Origin: an uncultured Lachnospiraceae bacterium
GTDB lineage: Bacteria > Bacillota > Clostridia > Lachnospirales > Lachnospiraceae
NCBI GenBank assembly: GCA_944380605.1
Contig: CALWIA010000014.1
Location: 1 to 60,273, forward strand
Direction of reading: 5' to 3'
DNA: 60,273 nucleotides
The notes beneath the pieces were generated by a model that did no database searches, was not told the DNA's origin, and saw nothing but the letters and a program-made list of their open reading frames with translations. Shown here in pieces: positions 7,866 to 15,091 of this stretch. The translations under genes were made by a program, and so were the position numbers. Numbering within the stretch: the stretch's first letter is position 1; each line of letters opens with the position of its first letter.

Positions 7866-8723
7866 CTACAGGATTTCTGACAGGCTGGACTGGATGCGGG
7901 CCGCCACGTCCGGCTTGTTCATGGAATACACATGGATGGCGTTGACGCCGTTGGCAATCAGGTCGATGATCTGCTCCGTGGCATAGGCGATGCCCGCCTG
8001 CTTCATGGCCGCCGGATTTCCGCCGAACCGGTCTACAATGGCCTTGAACCGGGACGGCAGGTAGGTGCCGGACATCCGGCAGATCCGGGCGATCTGAGAA
8101 GCGCTGGTCACCGGCATGATTCCCGCCACCACCGGCACCGTCACCCCCTTTTCCCGTATGCGGTACAGATAATTGTACAGGATGTTGTTGTCAAAAAACA
8201 TCTGGGTGGTCACAAAATCACAGCCGGCTTCCACTTTTTCTTTCAAATGAAGGATGTCCTCGGTTTTATTGGCGGATTCCACATGGCCCTCCGGATAGCA
8301 GGCGGCCCCGATGCAGAAATCCCCCATTTCCCGGATCTCCCGGATCAGCTCCGACGCGTAGCGGTAGTCCTTTTCCACCTTCCCGTCCGCGGGAATATCC
8401 CCCCGCAGCGCCAGCACGTTCTCGATTCCCTTTTCCTTCAGTTCCTCCAGCACCCGCTTCACATGAGTTCTGGTGGAAGAAACACAGGTCAGATGGGCCA
8501 GCGTGGGAACACGGTAATCGTTGTTCAGCGCCGCCGCCAGATCCACCGTATACCGGCTGGTGCCGCCGCCGGCGCCGTAGGTCACGCTCATAAACGCGGG
8601 CTTCAGCTCCGCGATTTCCCGGGCCGCCTTCTCCACGGATTCGTAATTGTCTTCTGTTTTCGGCGGAAACACTTCAAAGGACAGCGTCGGCCTGCCTTCC
8701 GCCAGAATCTCTCTGATTTTCAA
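7866..8723 (-). CDS. metF: Methylenetetrahydrofolate reductase
   Basis: A 285-residue MetF that reduces 5,10-methylene-THF to 5-methyl-THF, the methyl donor for the adjacent MetH. Recognised by the N-terminal SFEVFPPKTEDN, the catalytic Glu in that motif, SVTYGAGGG, LALRGDIP and the FMN-site region VTTQMFFDN. The start is TTG (8723-8721), because AGGAGG lies 7 nt upstream and no in-frame ATG precedes the conserved N-terminus. It heads the operon metF-activation protein-metH. No SAM riboswitch or T-box is visible in the short leader. Confidence 0.95.
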   Translation of the reverse strand: MKIREILAEGRPTLSFEVFPPKTEDNYESVEKAAREIAELKPAFMSVTYGAGGGTSRYTVDLAAALNNDYRVPTLAHLTCVSSTRTHVKRVLEELKEKGIENVLALRGDIPADGKVEKDYRYASELIREIREMGDFCIGAACYPEGHVESANKTEDILHLKEKVEAGCDFVTTQMFFDNNILYNYLYRIREKGVTVPVVAGIMPVTSASQIARICRMSGTYLPSRFKAIVDRFGGNPAAMKQAGIAYATEQIIDLIANGVNAIHVYSMNKPDVAARIQSSLSEIL

Positions 8724-8761
8724 TGGTATTCCTCCTGTCTGCCGCTGCTTTATTGTTACCT

Positions 8762-8791
8762 AGGATACCACACTTTCCCTCCGGTCAGCAA
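8762..8791 (-). promoter_or_regulatory. Possible metF operon promoter
   Basis: Minus strand TTGCTG (8791-8786), 18 bp, TATCCT (8767-8762), about 40 bp before the TTG start. Both boxes are only partial matches. Confidence 0.35.
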
Positions 8792-8799
8792 CAAAGTTC

Positions 8800-8827
8800 T
8801 TGCATTTTTCTTCATCTGTGATAAAAT
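8800..8827 (+). promoter_or_regulatory. Possible promoter of the PTS IIC-like gene
   Basis: TTGCAT (8800-8805), 16 bp, TAAAAT (8822-8827). An inverted repeat TTTGAC-8 bp-GTCAAA (8840-8859) follows at the expected transcription start and could be an operator. Confidence 0.45.
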
Positions 8828-8927
8828 GACAGAAACTGCTTTGACCCTGGGAAGTCAAATGTGTGTATGATCCCAACTACCCGCGGCGTTCCTGCGCCGC
8901 GGCACGCAAAAGAAAGGAACGCACATC

Positions 8928-9944
8928 ATGACTGGAATCAAAGCATTTCTGGAACGGAAAAACGTCCGCCTGCATCCCAAAACCTATTTCATTGACGCCA
9001 TGGGCGCCATGGCCTTCGGCCTGTTCGCCTCGCTGCTCATCGGCACCATCTTCGCCACCCTCGGCGACAAAACCGGTATCCCTCTGTTTCTTACCATATC
9101 CGAATACGCGCAGAGCGCCACCGGCGCGGCTCTTGGCGTGTCCATCGCCCATGCCCTGGGCGCGCCTCAGCTGGTGCTGTTTTCTTCCGCCACAGTAGGC
9201 ATCGCAGGCAACGCGCTGGGCGGCCCCGTAGGCGCGTTTCTCTCTGCCATTGTCGCGGCAGAGCTGGGCAAACTGATTTCCAAAGAAACCCGGGTGGACA
9301 TCCTGGCCACCCCTGCCGTCACTATTATCTCCGGCGTGGTGGTGGCCCAGTTTGCCGGCCCCGGCGTCAACGCCTTTATGACCGCCTTCGGCGGCCTGGT
9401 CAAATCCGCCACGGAAATGCAGCCTTTCCTCATGGGCATCCTGGTATCCGTCCTCATCGGCGTGGCCCTGACCCTGCCCATCAGCAGCGCCGCCATCTGC
9501 ATCATGCTCAGCCTGGACGGGCTGGCCGGAGGCGCGGCTACTGCCGGCTGCTGCGCCCAGATGATCGGCTTTGCCATTATGAGCCTGCCGGAAAACGGCA
9601 TGGGCGGCCTTCTGGCCCAGGGCCTGGGCACTTCCATGCTGCAGATGGGCAACATCGTCAAAAATCCCCGGATCTGGGTTCCGCCGACGCTGGCCTCGGC
9701 CATCACCGGCCCCATGGCCACGGTGCTGTTCCATCTGGAAAACATCCCCGCCGGTTCCGGTATGGGCACCTGCGGCCTGGTAGGCCCCATCGGCATCTAC
9801 ACCGCCATGGGCGGCGGCGCGGCCATGTGGACCGGCATCGCCGTGGTCTGTTTTCTCGCTCCTGCCATCCTTACCTGGATCTTCGGCCAGGTCTTCCGCA
9901 AAGCCGGTTGGATCCGGGAAGGCGATTTAAAGCTGAACCTGTAA
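8928..9944 (+). CDS. PTS_EIIC_2-type permease (PfoR-like)
   Basis: A 338-residue, very hydrophobic, Gly/Ala-rich protein with about 10 membrane segments. The sequence (YFIDAMGAMAFGLFASLLIG, GVSIAHALGAPQLVLFSSAT, GMGTCGLVGPIGIY) is typical of the PTS_EIIC_2 family, which includes PfoR of Clostridium. These proteins resemble PTS IIC permeases but have no fused IIA or IIB domain, and none is nearby, so sugar phosphorylation is doubtful and the substrate is unknown. AGAAAGGA sits 12 nt before the ATG. It is divergent from the metF operon and convergent with the EamA gene. Confidence 0.8.
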   Translation: MTGIKAFLERKNVRLHPKTYFIDAMGAMAFGLFASLLIGTIFATLGDKTGIPLFLTISEYAQSATGAALGVSIAHALGAPQLVLFSSATVGIAGNALGGPVGAFLSAIVAAELGKLISKETRVDILATPAVTIISGVVVAQFAGPGVNAFMTAFGGLVKSATEMQPFLMGILVSVLIGVALTLPISSAAICIMLSLDGLAGGAATAGCCAQMIGFAIMSLPENGMGGLLAQGLGTSMLQMGNIVKNPRIWVPPTLASAITGPMATVLFHLENIPAGSGMGTCGLVGPIGIYTAMGGGAAMWTGIAVVCFLAPAILTWIFGQVFRKAGWIREGDLKLNL

Positions 9945-9954
9945 ACGCGCCGTT

Positions 9955-10824
9955 CTACCCCTGCTTTTCCGGCACCGGCAGCTGCACCAGCACAATGGCG
10001 GCAAACACCAGCAGGCACCCGGCCAGTTCCCGCGCCGACAGCACTTCTCCCAGAAGCGCCCAGCCCGCCAGCACGGAAAACACCGATTCCAGGCTGAGGA
10101 TCATGGACGCCAGCACCGGATCCGTGTGCCGCTGCGCCACTACCTGCAGCGTATAAGCCACGCCGCAGGACAGCACGCCGGCATAGAGCACCGGCGCCCA
10201 CGCCGCTGTCAGCTGAGACAGCCGGGGCGTCTCCAGTGTCAGCGCGCAGGCTGACGCCAGCACTCCCGCCGTAAAAAACTGGACGCAGGAAAGAAAGACG
10301 CCGTCCGCCTTCGGCGAAAAGTGATCAATCACCAGAATATGAACGGCAAAACACACGGCGCAGCCCAGCACATACAGATCGCCGGTGCCGATGGAAAACC
10401 CTTCTGTTACGCACAGCAGATACATGCCCAGGGTCGCCGCCGCCACGCTGATCCAGACGACGCGGCCCGGCTTTTTCCCAAACAGCATCTCCAGCAGCGG
10501 CACCAGCACCATGTAAAGCGCCGTAATAAATCCGGCCTTTCCCACCGTGGTCTGGGCAATGCCGATCTGCTGGAGGGAACTGCCGGCAAACAGCGCCGCC
10601 CCGCAGCAGATTCCGCCGAATATCCCGGCGCGCCGGTTTTCCAGCGCTCCGGCTCTCCCCAGCAAAACAGGGATCAGCACCGCTCCGCCGATGAGAAACC
10701 GGGCGGCATTAAAGGTAAAAGGCCCTACGTAATCCATTCCCACGCTCTGGGCCACAAACGCGGTGCCCCAGATCAGCGCCGCCAGCATCAGAAGCCCGTT
10801 GGCCCGCAAACTATTTCGTTTCAT
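9955..10824 (-). CDS. EamA/DMT superfamily exporter
   Basis: A 289-residue drug/metabolite transporter with ten predicted helices forming two EamA repeats. It starts LMLAALIWGTAFVAQSVGM and has the second-repeat SLESVFSVLAGWALLGE motif typical of the family. Such proteins export amino acids or other small metabolites; the substrate is not predictable. ATG 10824 is preferred over the ATG three codons upstream because AGGAGA lies 9 nt before it. It follows the ApbE gene by 39 bp on the same strand and may be co-transcribed. Confidence 0.85.
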   Translation of the reverse strand: MKRNSLRANGLLMLAALIWGTAFVAQSVGMDYVGPFTFNAARFLIGGAVLIPVLLGRAGALENRRAGIFGGICCGAALFAGSSLQQIGIAQTTVGKAGFITALYMVLVPLLEMLFGKKPGRVVWISVAAATLGMYLLCVTEGFSIGTGDLYVLGCAVCFAVHILVIDHFSPKADGVFLSCVQFFTAGVLASACALTLETPRLSQLTAAWAPVLYAGVLSCGVAYTLQVVAQRHTDPVLASMILSLESVFSVLAGWALLGEVLSARELAGCLLVFAAIVLVQLPVPEKQG

Positions 10825-10863
10825 CTTGTCCATTCTCCTGTCTTTTCTTCTGTCTTTTCTTTT

Positions 10864-11913
10864 TTACCGGTCCGCCAGATATGGATCCAGGCCCGGCGTA
10901 GCCGTTTCCATCCCATCCGGCCCTACCCACAGAACCTCCGCACCCATCCGCTCTGCCAGCTGTCTGCCCGCTTCCGGCTCCATATTGAACAGCGCCGTGG
11001 ACAGCGCGTCTGCCATCCCCGAATCCGGGCACAGCACCGTCACGGACACATACCGGTTTTCCGGCATCCCCGTATCCGGGTCGATGATGTGATGGTAGGG
11101 TTTCCCATCCACCGTATAATACCTCTGGTAAGACCCGCTGGTCACCAGGGACATGTCCTCCAGTTCCAGGATGTGCAGATACCGGTCGGGGCTGTCCGTG
11201 TCCGGGTTCTGAATTCCCGCCGTCCAGGGACTTCCATCTCCCCGGCAGCCCAGCGCCCGGATGTTGCCTCCGATATTTAACAGCAGGTGTTCTGCCCCCT
11301 GCCGTTCCAGGTCCCGGATCACCTGCTCCGCGGCATAGCCCTTGGCTACGGCCCCCACATCCAGACTCATCTCCGGATCCGCCAGATAAACCGTAGACGC
11401 CTCCCGGTCGATGATCACATCCCGGATATCCATATGTTCCATGGCCTCCCGCAGCCGTGCTTCCTCCGGCAGCCGCGCTTTCTCCGGGTGGGCATTTCCC
11501 TCTTCCCGGTACTCGTGCCATACCGTCAGCACGCTTCCCATTGCTATGTTCAGTTTGCCCCCGGTTTCCTCGTACATGGAAACCGCCTCTTCCAGAAGGC
11601 CGAGGATCCGGGGATCCACCTCCACCGGAGCGACCCCTGCCTGATCGTTGATGGTCTTAATGTTGTTGATTCCCTCATAGGTGTTGTACCGGTCGTACAG
11701 CCGGTGATACTCCTCCAGCTGCCGCCGTATCTCTCCGGCGTACCGGTCAAACGTCTCCTCATCTTCCGCGTATCCTGTAATGCTGGTGACTGTATCAAAC
11801 AGCCCCAGAAATTCCGTATCGAAACGGCCAAGGCGGTTTCCCGCCGCGTCCTTTAAGCACACTGCCGCCAGGAGAAGCGCCGCCGCTGCCGCCGCTATCC
11901 ATCCCTTTTTCAC
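10864..11913 (-). CDS. apbE: FAD:protein FMN transferase (ApbE)
   Basis: A 349-residue exported ApbE that transfers FMN from FAD to a Thr of flavoproteins such as Rnf/Nqr subunits or FMN-binding-domain proteins. Conserved blocks are visible: DVGAVAKGYAAEQ, LLNIGGNIRALG, HHIIDPDTGMPENR and the Mg/FAD motif ADALSTALFNME. A GTG start at 11913, with AAGGA 7 nt upstream, gives the N-terminus MKKGWIAAAAAALLLAAVC, a clear signal or anchor sequence. Upstream ATGs would bury it. LAAVC is a poor lipobox. The target flavoprotein is not adjacent; a flavinylation-associated cytochrome (DUF4405) occurs at 54.5-55.1 kb but has no obvious FMN-acceptor partner there. Confidence 0.9.
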   Translation of the reverse strand: MKKGWIAAAAAALLLAAVCLKDAAGNRLGRFDTEFLGLFDTVTSITGYAEDEETFDRYAGEIRRQLEEYHRLYDRYNTYEGINNIKTINDQAGVAPVEVDPRILGLLEEAVSMYEETGGKLNIAMGSVLTVWHEYREEGNAHPEKARLPEEARLREAMEHMDIRDVIIDREASTVYLADPEMSLDVGAVAKGYAAEQVIRDLERQGAEHLLLNIGGNIRALGCRGDGSPWTAGIQNPDTDSPDRYLHILELEDMSLVTSGSYQRYYTVDGKPYHHIIDPDTGMPENRYVSVTVLCPDSGMADALSTALFNMEPEAGRQLAERMGAEVLWVGPDGMETATPGLDPYLADR

Positions 11914-11953
11914 CTGTTTTTCCTTTCCATTCGTGTACTGCCGCATCCCACCT

Positions 11954-11982
11954 ATCTTACCATAAAATCCGCCGCCGTGCAA
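11954..11982 (-). promoter_or_regulatory. Putative apbE promoter
   Basis: Minus strand TTGCAC (11982-11977), 17 bp, TAAGAT (11959-11954), 41 bp before the GTG start. Confidence 0.5.
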
Positions 11983-12030
11983 ACCGCCGGCGCTCCGGAC
12001 AAAAAGATTCTTAACATTCTATAAAGCCCC

Positions 12031-12059
12031 TTGTAGTCTTCCCGGCCTTGTGATATAAT
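12031..12059 (+). promoter_or_regulatory. Promoter of the PAP2 gene
   Basis: TTGTAG (12031-12036), 17 bp, perfect TATAAT (12054-12059), 47 bp before the ATG. Confidence 0.65.
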
Positions 12060-12105
12060 CCGAAAAAGTTCTTGAATCGGGCGTTGGAAGGGAGGACAGC
12101 ATTCC

Positions 12106-12753
12106 ATGAAGCAGCGGCTTTCGCGCTATAAACACGCATGGATTCTTCTGTACGCTTTTATCTATCTTCCCTGGTTCTGTTTTCTGGAAAAGACAGTAAC
12201 CAGCGATTATTATATCATACACACGTGGCTGGATGACTGGATCCCCTTCAACGAGTATTTTGTTATCCCCTACCTGCTGTGGTTCCCTTACGTGGGCGGC
12301 GTGATCCTGTACTTCTTCCTGCACAGCAAGGAAGACTACTACCGGCTGTGCACCTGCCTGTTTACCGGCATGACCCTGAGTCTGGCGATCTGCACCGTAT
12401 TTCACAACGGCACGGACCTGCGGGTGGCTGTGGATCCGGACCGGAACCTGTGCGCCCGGCTGGTGGCCTTTCTGCACCAGGCGGACACTTCCACCAATGT
12501 GTTCCCCAGCATCCACGTATTCAACTCCATTATGGTGCACACGGCCGTAGTCAAAAGCCAGCGTTTCCGCCGGGGGACCCGGATAGCCTCCCTGGTTCTG
12601 GCAGTGCTCATCTGCCTGTCCACCGTATTTTTAAAGCAGCATTCCGTCGTAGATGTCATGGGCGGCATGCTGATGGCCTACGGCCTCTATCCTCTTGGGT
12701 ACGGCATGCCTTACGCCGCCCGGAAAAAGGCCGCGGAAAAAGCCCTGGGCTGA
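12106..12753 (+). CDS. PAP2-family membrane phosphatase
   Basis: A 215-residue integral membrane protein with about five or six helices. The second and third PAP2 signature blocks are present: PSIHVFNS (134-141, His137) and KQHSVVDV (177-184, His179 and Asp183). These supply the catalytic His/Asp. The first block, KxxxxxxRP, is not recognisable, as in the Aur1/inositol-phosphorylceramide-synthase-like subgroup. Likely it dephosphorylates a lipid phosphate such as phosphatidate or undecaprenyl diphosphate, but the substrate is unproven. GGGAGG lies 10 nt before the ATG. It is monocistronic and convergent with the GH3 gene. Confidence 0.8.
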   Translation: MKQRLSRYKHAWILLYAFIYLPWFCFLEKTVTSDYYIIHTWLDDWIPFNEYFVIPYLLWFPYVGGVILYFFLHSKEDYYRLCTCLFTGMTLSLAICTVFHNGTDLRVAVDPDRNLCARLVAFLHQADTSTNVFPSIHVFNSIMVHTAVVKSQRFRRGTRIASLVLAVLICLSTVFLKQHSVVDVMGGMLMAYGLYPLGYGMPYAARKKAAEKALG

Positions 12754-12778
12754 CGCCGGGACCGCCGATTCGTAAAAA

Positions 12779-12836
12779 GTGCGCGCCTTGGCGCACACTT
12801 GCGCCGAGCGTAGCTGCCGTCAGGCAGCATCTGCCT
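12779..12836. other. Cluster of short GC-rich hairpins
   Basis: GTGCGC/GCGCAC (12779-12796), GCTGCC/GGCAGC (12813-12828) and the competing AGGCAG/CTGCCT (12822-12836) lie directly 3' of the PAP2 gene and before a dispersed palindrome. No ORF or known RNA family is recognised. Confidence 0.5.
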
Positions 12837-12852
12837 CATGCGCGAGTGCGCA

Positions 12853-12911
12853 TCCTCAGCGGAGCGTCTTTTTGATACGGTAGGAAATTTCATTTCCTAC
12901 CGTATCAAAAA
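12853..12911. repeat. Dispersed palindrome, copy A (with 21-bp conserved flank)
   Basis: A perfect 20-bp inverted repeat with a 3-nt loop (12869-12888 and 12892-12911), arm TTTTTGATACGGTAGGAAAT. It is preceded by a 21-bp flank (12853-12873) that recurs base for base at 21901-21921. Copies B and C at 21.9 and 33.2 kb share the core. Each is immediately followed on the + strand by a separate terminator-like hairpin. Confidence 0.85.
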
Positions 12912-12939
12912 GGGTGTCCTTTCGGGACACCCTCTTTTT
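12912..12939 (+). terminator. Terminator of the PAP2 gene
   Basis: GGGTGTCC (12912-12919), loop TTTCG, GGACACCC (12925-12932), then TCTTTTT. The T-run overlaps the stop codon of the convergent GH3 gene. Confidence 0.8.
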
Positions 12940-15049
12940 ATGCTTTTTCCCGTTCCAGCCGCAATTCCAGCGGCCGCTTCCCCATAAGCCTGCAGCTTCT
13001 TTCGTCCGGCTGGCTTCCGCCCACGTACACCGCGAAATGGGTGCCGTCCTGCCGTCTCTGTCCCTGCTGGTCCACAATCATAAACGCCTTCGGAGGCAGG
13101 AAAAACTCCACTTCCTGTTCTTCTCCCGGCTGCAGAAAGACCCGCGTAAAGCCGGCCAGCCGGTGATTGGGCACTTCAAAGGGCGAATCCAGATCTTTGA
13201 TATACAGCTGCGCTGCTTCCGCGCCTTCCCGAGCCCCGGTATTTCGAATCCGCGCCCGGATCCGGACGCCGTCTTCTTCCGGCTCCGCCGTCAGGCCGCT
13301 GTAGGTAAAATCCGTATAGCTCAGCCCATACCCGAAGGGATACAGCGCCGGCCGCTCCATATACCGATAGGTGCGGCCCTTCATGGAATAGTCGGTAAAT
13401 TCCGGCAGATCCGCTTCCGACTCATAGAAGGTAACCGGCAGCTTTCCGGAGGGGCTGACGTCCCCGAACAGGATCCTGGCCACCGCCAGGCCGCCCTCGC
13501 CTCCCGGATACCAGGCCTGGAGAATGGCCTTGACATTGGGCGTCTCTTCCAGCCACTTCAGTTCTGTAGCGCTTCCGGTCATATTCACCAGAATGATATC
13601 CGCCCCTGTGGCGATAACCGCCTCCAGCATAGCCTTCTGGCTGTCCGGCAGCGCCGTGGCCGGCCGGTCCGCCATGGTGACGTCGCCGCCGAAGGGGTTG
13701 CCGGTATCGTGCTGCTCGCCCTCGTAGCGCTCATCCAGGCCTACGCAGACCACCGCGGTGCCCGCTTCTTTTGCCGCAATCACCGCTTCCGAGATCCGGT
13801 CGCCGGGCAGAGCCAGATCCTCCACCCGATTTTTCATCACCGCGCAGCCCTCGGAATAGACCAGCTCCACCTCCGGCGCCGTGATTTCGATGCCCTCCAG
13901 CACTGTTACGTACCGGGGCGCCGTACCGTGGTAATTGGCGATCAGAGCCATGCGGCTGTCGGCATTGGGACCGATCACCGCCAGCTTCTTCCGGTCTTTG
14001 CCAAGAGGCAGAATACCCGTGTTCTTTAACAGCACCGCCGACTCTTCCGCCGCTTTTACCGCTTCCTGCCGGTGCTTCCGGCAGCCCACCGCCTCATAGG
14101 GAATGGAATCGTATTCGCAGTCCTCTGCCAGCATGCCCAGCCGCAGCCGGGTCCGCGTCACCCGCACCGCCGCCTCGGTGATGTCCTCTTCCGTCACCAG
14201 TCCTTCCTGGTACGCCTGCATCACCTTCAGGTACACGCTGCCGCAGTTGATGTCGCAGCCCCGCTTTAAGGCCAGCGCCGCCGACTCCGCCGCCGAATTG
14301 GTCACGTGATGGTTTTCATGAAAATCCTTTAACGCCCAGCAGTCCGACGTAAAATACCCGTCAAATCCCCACTGGCCCCGCAGGATTTCCTGCATCAGCC
14401 GCTTGTGGGCGCAGCAGGGCTCCCCGTTAGTGCGGTTGTAGGCTCCCATGACGCCTTCCACATGAGCGTCCTTCACACAGGCCTCAAAGGCCGGCAGGTA
14501 AGTCTCCCACAGGTCTTTTTCCGAAACCTCCGCGTCAAATTCGTGGCGCAGTTCTTCCGGCCCGCTGTGCACCGCGAAATGCTTGGCGCAGGCCGCCGCC
14601 TTTAAGTATTTTCCCTCTCCCTGGATGCCTTTGATAAAGGCCACCGCCAGTTCCGCGGTCAGATAGGGATCTTCCCCGTAGGTCTCCTGGCCCCGGCCCC
14701 ACCGGGGATCCCGAAAGATGTTGACGTTGGGCGACCAGAGGGTCAGCCCCTTGTAGATATCCCGGTCTTCTTCCGCGGAATACCGGTTGTACTTGGCCCT
14801 GGCCTCTGTGGAAATGATGTCGCCGATCCGGCGCATCTCCTCCGCGTCAAACATAGCCGCCAGTCCGATGGCCTGGGGGAACATAGTAGCCGTACCCGCC
14901 CGCGCCAGGCCGTGCAGCGCCTCATTCCACCAGTGATATCTGGGAATTCCCAGCCGTTCTATGGCCGGCGCATCAAACCGCAGCTGGGAGGCCCTCTCCT
15001 CCAGCGTCATCTGCTCTACCAGTTCTCTTGCCCGTTTTTCAAAATCCAT
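12938..15049 (-). CDS. Glycoside hydrolase family 3 beta-glycosidase
   Basis: A 703-residue cytoplasmic GH3 enzyme without a signal peptide. The N-terminal TIM-barrel domain contains YHWWNEALHGLARAG and the nucleophile motif FTSDCWAL (the Asp). An alpha/beta sandwich domain and a C-terminal fibronectin-III-like domain (YRYMERPALYPFGYGLSY onward) follow. The WWNEALHG and FPQAIGLAAMFD signatures are shared by beta-xylosidases and some beta-glucosidases, so exact sugar specificity is open. The start at 15049 has AGGTGGGG 8 nt upstream; upstream ATGs lack a site. It is the last gene of a Gx-galT-GH3 run, 42 bp after galT, suggesting use of galactose- or xylose-containing glycosides. Confidence 0.92.
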   Translation of the reverse strand: MDFEKRARELVEQMTLEERASQLRFDAPAIERLGIPRYHWWNEALHGLARAGTATMFPQAIGLAAMFDAEEMRRIGDIISTEARAKYNRYSAEEDRDIYKGLTLWSPNVNIFRDPRWGRGQETYGEDPYLTAELAVAFIKGIQGEGKYLKAAACAKHFAVHSGPEELRHEFDAEVSEKDLWETYLPAFEACVKDAHVEGVMGAYNRTNGEPCCAHKRLMQEILRGQWGFDGYFTSDCWALKDFHENHHVTNSAAESAALALKRGCDINCGSVYLKVMQAYQEGLVTEEDITEAAVRVTRTRLRLGMLAEDCEYDSIPYEAVGCRKHRQEAVKAAEESAVLLKNTGILPLGKDRKKLAVIGPNADSRMALIANYHGTAPRYVTVLEGIEITAPEVELVYSEGCAVMKNRVEDLALPGDRISEAVIAAKEAGTAVVCVGLDERYEGEQHDTGNPFGGDVTMADRPATALPDSQKAMLEAVIATGADIILVNMTGSATELKWLEETPNVKAILQAWYPGGEGGLAVARILFGDVSPSGKLPVTFYESEADLPEFTDYSMKGRTYRYMERPALYPFGYGLSYTDFTYSGLTAEPEEDGVRIRARIRNTGAREGAEAAQLYIKDLDSPFEVPNHRLAGFTRVFLQPGEEQEVEFFLPPKAFMIVDQQGQRRQDGTHFAVYVGGSQPDERSCRLMGKRPLELRLEREKA

Positions 15050-15091
15050 ATGCGTTTCCCCACCTTCTCTCATCTGCCGCGTCAAATCCTT

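Noticed and set aside
8724..8880. SAM riboswitch or T-box upstream of metF
   Set aside because: No S-box core or T-box sequence is present and the leader is too short.
10864..11913. ApbE as partner of the DUF4405 cytochrome operon
   Set aside because: They are 43 kb apart and no FMN-acceptor (FMN_bind) protein is visible in the window, so a direct link is not supported.
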